Shown here: one piece after another, positions 60,893 to 64,000 of the stretch | Numbering within the stretch: position 1 is the stretch's first letter | How the letters are laid out: each line of letters starts with the position of its first letter | Source of the DNA: Flavobacteriaceae bacterium UBA3591 | Lineage (GTDB): Bacteria; Bacteroidota; Bacteroidia; Flavobacteriales; Flavobacteriaceae | Assembly (NCBI GenBank): GCA_002375695.1 | Contig: DFMO01000010.1 | Coordinates: forward strand, 5,940-69,939 | Length of the DNA: 64,000 bases | Reading direction: 5' to 3' | Notes under the pieces: model-generated | What the model was told of the DNA's origin: nothing | The model's database searches: none | Seen by the model: the letters and a program-made list of their open reading frames with translations, nothing else | Made by a program: the position numbers and the translations under genes

Positions 60893-62146
60893 CTAAAGCT
60901 GAAAAGCCTTTTTAACTTCTTCAACATAATCTAATTTTTCCCACGTAAATAACTCAACTTCTTTTGTTATTTTTCCGTTGTATGGGCTTTCAAAGGTTTT
61001 AGTAATAACTTCAGGGTTTCTTCCCATATGCCCGTACGAAGCGGTTTCAGAATAAATAGGATTTCTCAATTTTAACCTTTCTTCAATAGCTGCTGGGCGC
61101 ATATTAAAAATTTCAGCAACTTTATCGGCTATTTCACCATCGGTTAAATCTACATTTTTTGAATTGTAGGTGTTCACCAAAATTGAAGTTGGCTCTACTA
61201 CCCCTATTGCGTAACTAACTTGAACCAAAATTTCGTCGGCAACTCCTGCAGCTACAAGGTTTTTTGCAATATGTCTCGCCGCGTATGCTGCACTTCTATC
61301 TACTTTACTTGGATCTTTTCCGCTAAAAGCGCCACCTCCGTGAGCACCTTTTCCGCCGTACGTATCAACAATTATTTTTCTTCCCGTAAGGCCCGAATCG
61401 CCATGAGGTCCGCCAATTACAAATTTTCCGGTTGGGTTTATATGATAAACAATATTGTCGTTAAATAGTTTTTGAACGTATTCAGGTAGTTGTTTTATTA
61501 CTCGCGGAATCAAGATTTCCTTAATGTCTTTTTTAATTTTTTCAAGCATTTTTGAGTCTTCATCAAACTCATCGTGCTGAGTAGAAACTACAATGGCAAC
61601 AATTTTTTGAGGTACGTTATCATCGCTATATTCAATGGTAACTTGGCTTTTTGCATCGGGGCGAAGATATTTTATTTCAGAATTTTCTCTACGTAAAGCA
61701 GCCAATTCAATTAAAATTTTATGCGAAATATCCAGCGCCAATGGCATATAGTTTTCGGTCTCCTTGGTAGCGTAACCAAACATCATACCTTGGTCGCCAG
61801 CGCCCTGTTCTTCTTTCTTATCACGATCTACTCCTTGATTTATATCTTGAGATTGTTCGTGAATAAGCGATATTACCCCACAAGAGTCGCCGCTAAATTT
61901 ATAGGCGCCTTTTGTATAACCAATTTTATTAATTACATCGCGAGCAATGGTTTGCACGTCTAAATAAGTTTTGCTTCTCACTTCTCCGGCTAAAACTACT
62001 TGACCGGTGGTTACCAAAGTTTCGCAGGCCACTTTGCTCTCGGGATCGAAGGCTAAAAAATTGTCTAATAAAGCATCACTAATTTGATCTGCAACTTTGT
62101 CTGGGTGTCCTTCAGAAACACTTTCTGAAGTAAATAAATAGGCCAT
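60893..62146 (-). CDS. metK: S-adenosylmethionine synthetase
   Basis: MetK makes S-adenosylmethionine from methionine and ATP. The 417-residue protein has the N-terminal SESVSEGHPDKVADQISDA with the ATP-binding His, the signature GAGDQGMMFGYAT, and the glycine-rich GGGAFSGKDPSKVDRSAAYAAR loop. It also has GPHGDSGLTGRKIIVDTYGG. It is slightly longer than the E. coli enzyme (384), as is usual in Bacteroidota. Its leader of about 230 bases begins with an element that matches a SAM-II riboswitch, so its product would feed back on its own synthesis. Confidence 0.97.
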   Translation of the reverse strand: MAYLFTSESVSEGHPDKVADQISDALLDNFLAFDPESKVACETLVTTGQVVLAGEVRSKTYLDVQTIARDVINKIGYTKGAYKFSGDSCGVISLIHEQSQDINQGVDRDKKEEQGAGDQGMMFGYATKETENYMPLALDISHKILIELAALRRENSEIKYLRPDAKSQVTIEYSDDNVPQKIVAIVVSTQHDEFDEDSKMLEKIKKDIKEILIPRVIKQLPEYVQKLFNDNIVYHINPTGKFVIGGPHGDSGLTGRKIIVDTYGGKGAHGGGAFSGKDPSKVDRSAAYAARHIAKNLVAAGVADEILVQVSYAIGVVEPTSILVNTYNSKNVDLTDGEIADKVAEIFNMRPAAIEERLKLRNPIYSETASYGHMGRNPEVITKTFESPYNGKITKEVELFTWEKLDYVEEVKKAFQL

Positions 62147-62319
62147 AAACTGTATATATATTATTTAAAAATTGACTAAACTTTAATTAAAAATTTAAAT
62201 GTATAAGACGATAATTATATTTAGTTAAAAAATAATTATTTACTGTCTTAAACTTTGTAAACTAAAGTTTTAAGTCGATTTATCGAAAAGATTTGAAGGA
62301 TGCGCCTTAGGTAGATTTT

Positions 62320-62372
62320 CACTGCCTTTAGCATTTTTTATTGAGGTTGCAATCAGTCAAATCTTTCCTCTT
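62320..62372 (-). promoter_or_regulatory. SAM-II-like riboswitch in the metK leader
   Basis: On the minus strand GAGG (62370-62367) pairs with CCTC (62346-62343) around a loop AAAGATTTGACTGATTGCAA. After an A/T-rich linker comes TGCTAAAGG. The SAM-II consensus has a P1 loop with UGAUUUA and AUUGCAA, followed by a GCUAAA segment that folds back as a pseudoknot. Known SAM-II sites bind S-adenosylmethionine and are found in alphaproteobacteria and Bacteroidota. The aptamer begins about 8 bases after the predicted transcription start and lies 174 bases from the metK ATG. That is further than in the usual ribosome-site-blocking design. Confidence 0.7.
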
Positions 62373-62385
62373 AATTTTCTTTTGG

Positions 62386-62393
62386 CAAATGTA
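62386..62393 (-). promoter_or_regulatory. -7 box of metK
   Basis: The minus strand reads TACATTTG, a perfect TAnnTTTG. It would start the transcript at about 62380, just before the SAM-II-like aptamer. Confidence 0.6.
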
Positions 62394-62406
62394 AAAAAAT
62401 TAAATG

Positions 62407-62432
62407 AACCGCCATTTTATTTGCGGTTTTTT
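62407..62432 (+). terminator. Terminator-like hairpin upstream of the metK promoter
   Basis: AACCGC (62407-62412) pairs with GCGGTT (62423-62428), followed by T6 (62427-62432). It would stop rightward transcripts, but no rightward gene lies before it. It may insulate the OsmC gene from antisense or read-through transcripts. Confidence 0.5.
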
Positions 62433-62510
62433 GCCAAAATATTAAGATTTCAAATTTTTGTGAAATTTAAATTTAAGTAGTTGTTTATACCATAAACTCT
62501 TGCTTGGAAA

Positions 62511-62541
62511 TTGCGTATCTTGGCAGGTGAAGTTAAATTTG
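62511..62541 (+). promoter_or_regulatory. Promoter of the OsmC-like gene
   Basis: TTG (62511-62513), a 20-base spacer and a perfect TAAATTTG (62534-62541), 42 bases before the ATG. Confidence 0.6.
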
Positions 62542-62583
62542 TACACCCGTTTGGATAAATACAAATAATTAAGATTTAATATT

Positions 62584-63012
62584 ATGAAAGTTACTTTAGA
62601 TAGAAAAAATAACAACTACCTTTTTGAAGCCAAAGGTGCTTCGGGGGTGCCAGTTTATATAGACAATAAAACCGAAGATGTTTCAAAGGGAGCGAGCCCA
62701 ATGGAATTGTTGCTTATGGGCGTAGGCGGGTGCAGTGCAATAGATATTATTATGATTTTAAAAAAGCAACGCCAAGAAATAACCTCGTATAAAATGGAGG
62801 TTGAAGGCGATCGTACCGAAGTGCGCGAGGCAAAACCTTTTAAGAAAATACATGTAATGCTTAGTTTAGAAGGTAAAATTGATGAGGCTAAAGCCATTCG
62901 TGCAGCGCAATTAAGTTTTGAAAAATACTGCTCTGTGTCTATAACTTTAGAGGCCTCGGTTGAGGTTTCTTACAGCATTAATCTGAACGGGAAAAAGTTA
63001 GAAATCAATTAA
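62584..63012 (+). CDS. OsmC family protein
   Basis: This 142-residue protein of the OsmC/Ohr fold has GASPMELLLMGVGGCSAIDI with the first conserved Cys (Cys50), and FEKYCSVSITLEASVEVSY with the second (about Cys117). In OsmC and Ohr this pair reduces organic peroxides. The short form here resembles YhfA-type members, whose substrate is less clear. It is cytosolic. The PLP enzyme gene follows 20 bases later on the same strand, so the two are likely an operon. Confidence 0.9.
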   Translation: MKVTLDRKNNNYLFEAKGASGVPVYIDNKTEDVSKGASPMELLLMGVGGCSAIDIIMILKKQRQEITSYKMEVEGDRTEVREAKPFKKIHVMLSLEGKIDEAKAIRAAQLSFEKYCSVSITLEASVEVSYSINLNGKKLEIN

Positions 63013-63032
63013 TTTTTTAAACTGAAGTTTTA

Positions 63033-63974
63033 ATGTTACCTACAAAAAAAGAAGTTGAAAAGGCGTATAAAAGAGTTAAGCCTTTTGTACATAACACGCC
63101 CGTTTTAAAATCTTCTTTTATTAATGAATTGTCGGGTGCCGAAATTTTCTTTAAGTGCGAAAACTTTCAGAAAATGGGAGCTTTTAAAATGCGCGGCGCA
63201 ACCAATGCAATTCTCGAGCTTTCCAAAGAAAACCGACAAGCTGGTGTGGTAACGCATTCTTCCGGAAATTTTGCTCAAGCGCTATCACTTTCGGCCAAAA
63301 ATTTAGGCGTAAAAGCCTTTATTGTTATGCCCAAAACTGCGCCGAAAGTTAAGAAAGAAGCCGTTTTGGGTTATAACGGGATTGTTTTTGAATCTGAATC
63401 TACAACAGAATCTCGGCGGTTGGAGGCCGAACGAATTCAAACTGAAACGGGCGCTACATTTATTCACCCTTCAAACAGTAAAGATGTTATTTTAGGAAAT
63501 GCCACTGCAGCGGTTGAGTTGCTTAAAAAACACCCTAATTTGGATGCTTTAATCACTCCTGTTGGGGGTGGCGGACTTGTTGCTGGAACGGCGCTTGCGG
63601 CCGAATTTTTTGGAGTGAATTGTAAAACTTTTGGAGGTGAGCCTTTTGCGGCAGACGATGCTTTTAGAAGTTTGCAAACTGGCGAGATTGCATTTAACAA
63701 AACTACAAATACCATTGCCGATGGATTAAAAACGCATCTTGGCGATATTAACTTTCCTATTATTAAAAAATTGGTTTCAGAAATTATTAGAGTTGAAGAA
63801 GAAGAAATTGTTGCTGCGATGAAGCTCATTTACGAACGATTAAAAATAGTTGTGGAGCCATCGAGTGCAGTGGCTTTTGCGGCTTTGCTTCGCAATAAAA
63901 AAGCGTTTCAAAATAAAAAGGTAGGGATAATTCTTTCTGGAGGAAATGTAGATTTGGCTAATTTACCCTTTTAA
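63033..63974 (+). CDS. PLP-dependent threonine/serine dehydratase or serine racemase
   Basis: This 313-residue enzyme is of fold type II. The PLP-binding Lys52 is in MGAFKMRGA, the substrate loop is THSSGNFAQALS and the phosphate-binding loop is VGGGGLVAGTALA. The active-site Ser/Thr near the ring nitrogen appears in LSGGNVD at the end. It lacks the ACT regulatory domain of biosynthetic threonine deaminase, so it is of the catabolic or racemase type. It would turn threonine to 2-oxobutyrate or serine to pyruvate, or racemise serine. The stop codon is at 63972-63974, 26 bases before the window end. Confidence 0.88.
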   Translation: MLPTKKEVEKAYKRVKPFVHNTPVLKSSFINELSGAEIFFKCENFQKMGAFKMRGATNAILELSKENRQAGVVTHSSGNFAQALSLSAKNLGVKAFIVMPKTAPKVKKEAVLGYNGIVFESESTTESRRLEAERIQTETGATFIHPSNSKDVILGNATAAVELLKKHPNLDALITPVGGGGLVAGTALAAEFFGVNCKTFGGEPFAADDAFRSLQTGEIAFNKTTNTIADGLKTHLGDINFPIIKKLVSEIIRVEEEEIVAAMKLIYERLKIVVEPSSAVAFAALLRNKKAFQNKKVGIILSGGNVDLANLPF

Positions 63975-64000
63975 AACCCAATTTAAAAGTGGTGTTAATT

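Overview
The window looks like a chromosomal segment of a member of the Flavobacteriaceae (Bacteroidota). It is AT-rich, and genes are preceded by the Bacteroidota -7 box TAnnTTTG instead of strong Shine-Dalgarno sequences. Many lipoproteins are of the flavobacterial kind (DUF4382, DUF4136, S/T-S-C lipoboxes). A very long type II-C Cas9, GSCFA, a urocanase next to DUF4136, and a phenylacetate cluster in a Bacteroidota-like order point the same way. The genus cannot be named from the sequence alone. No rRNA, tRNA, insertion sequence or prophage was recognised.

Layout. 1-6433: a leftward cas9-cas1-cas2 operon of type II-C. A divergent, previously unlisted tracrRNA gene lies just upstream of cas9 with its own promoter and terminator. 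No repeat array is inside the window; it probably lies beyond the left edge. 6434-8458: leftward envelope and stress genes (Kazal lipoprotein, DUF4382 lipoprotein, SRPBCC protein). 8663-16322: phosphate metabolism (soluble pyrophosphatase, K+-dependent-type membrane pyrophosphatase, MgtC/DUF4010, APP1-like phosphatase, polyphosphate kinase). 16494-19380: deoxynucleoside kinase, small nuclease, rhodanese and two poorly known proteins.

19660-37213: a large aerobic phenylacetate degradation locus (paaE-A-B-C-D-G-H-I, a YpfJ-type zinc peptidase, paaJ, paaZ, an oppositely oriented SLC10-like transporter, an enoyl-CoA hydratase, paaY). It runs on into the E2 and fused E1 of a branched-chain-type 2-oxoacid dehydrogenase. 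PaaZ carries an extra C-terminal DinB/DUF1569-like domain. The ligase PaaK and a dedicated regulator are not in the window. Once phenylacetyl-CoA is made, these genes would epoxidise it, open the ring and cleave it by beta-oxidation to acetyl-CoA and succinyl-CoA.

37264-45699: lipoproteins, a 50-residue YqaE/Pmp3 protein, urocanase, a surface protein with a jelly-roll-like end, and the GTPases Era and Der. 45854-49608: a LemA/TPM/TPM cluster with MerR and M23 genes. 49730-53396: alaS and a GSCFA protein. 53530-59104: two exported proteins preceded by a shared palindrome, then a small membrane protein, a TPR-histidine kinase and a NarL-type response regulator, possibly one signalling unit. 59204-63974: an M28 peptidase, metK behind a SAM-II-like riboswitch, an OsmC-like protein and a PLP-dependent dehydratase.

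The observations most worth a second look are the tracrRNA gene, the metK leader RNA, the twin palindromic operators, the small stem-loop family with a conserved GCGCAG loop and co-varying stems, and the PaaZ-DUF1569 fusion.
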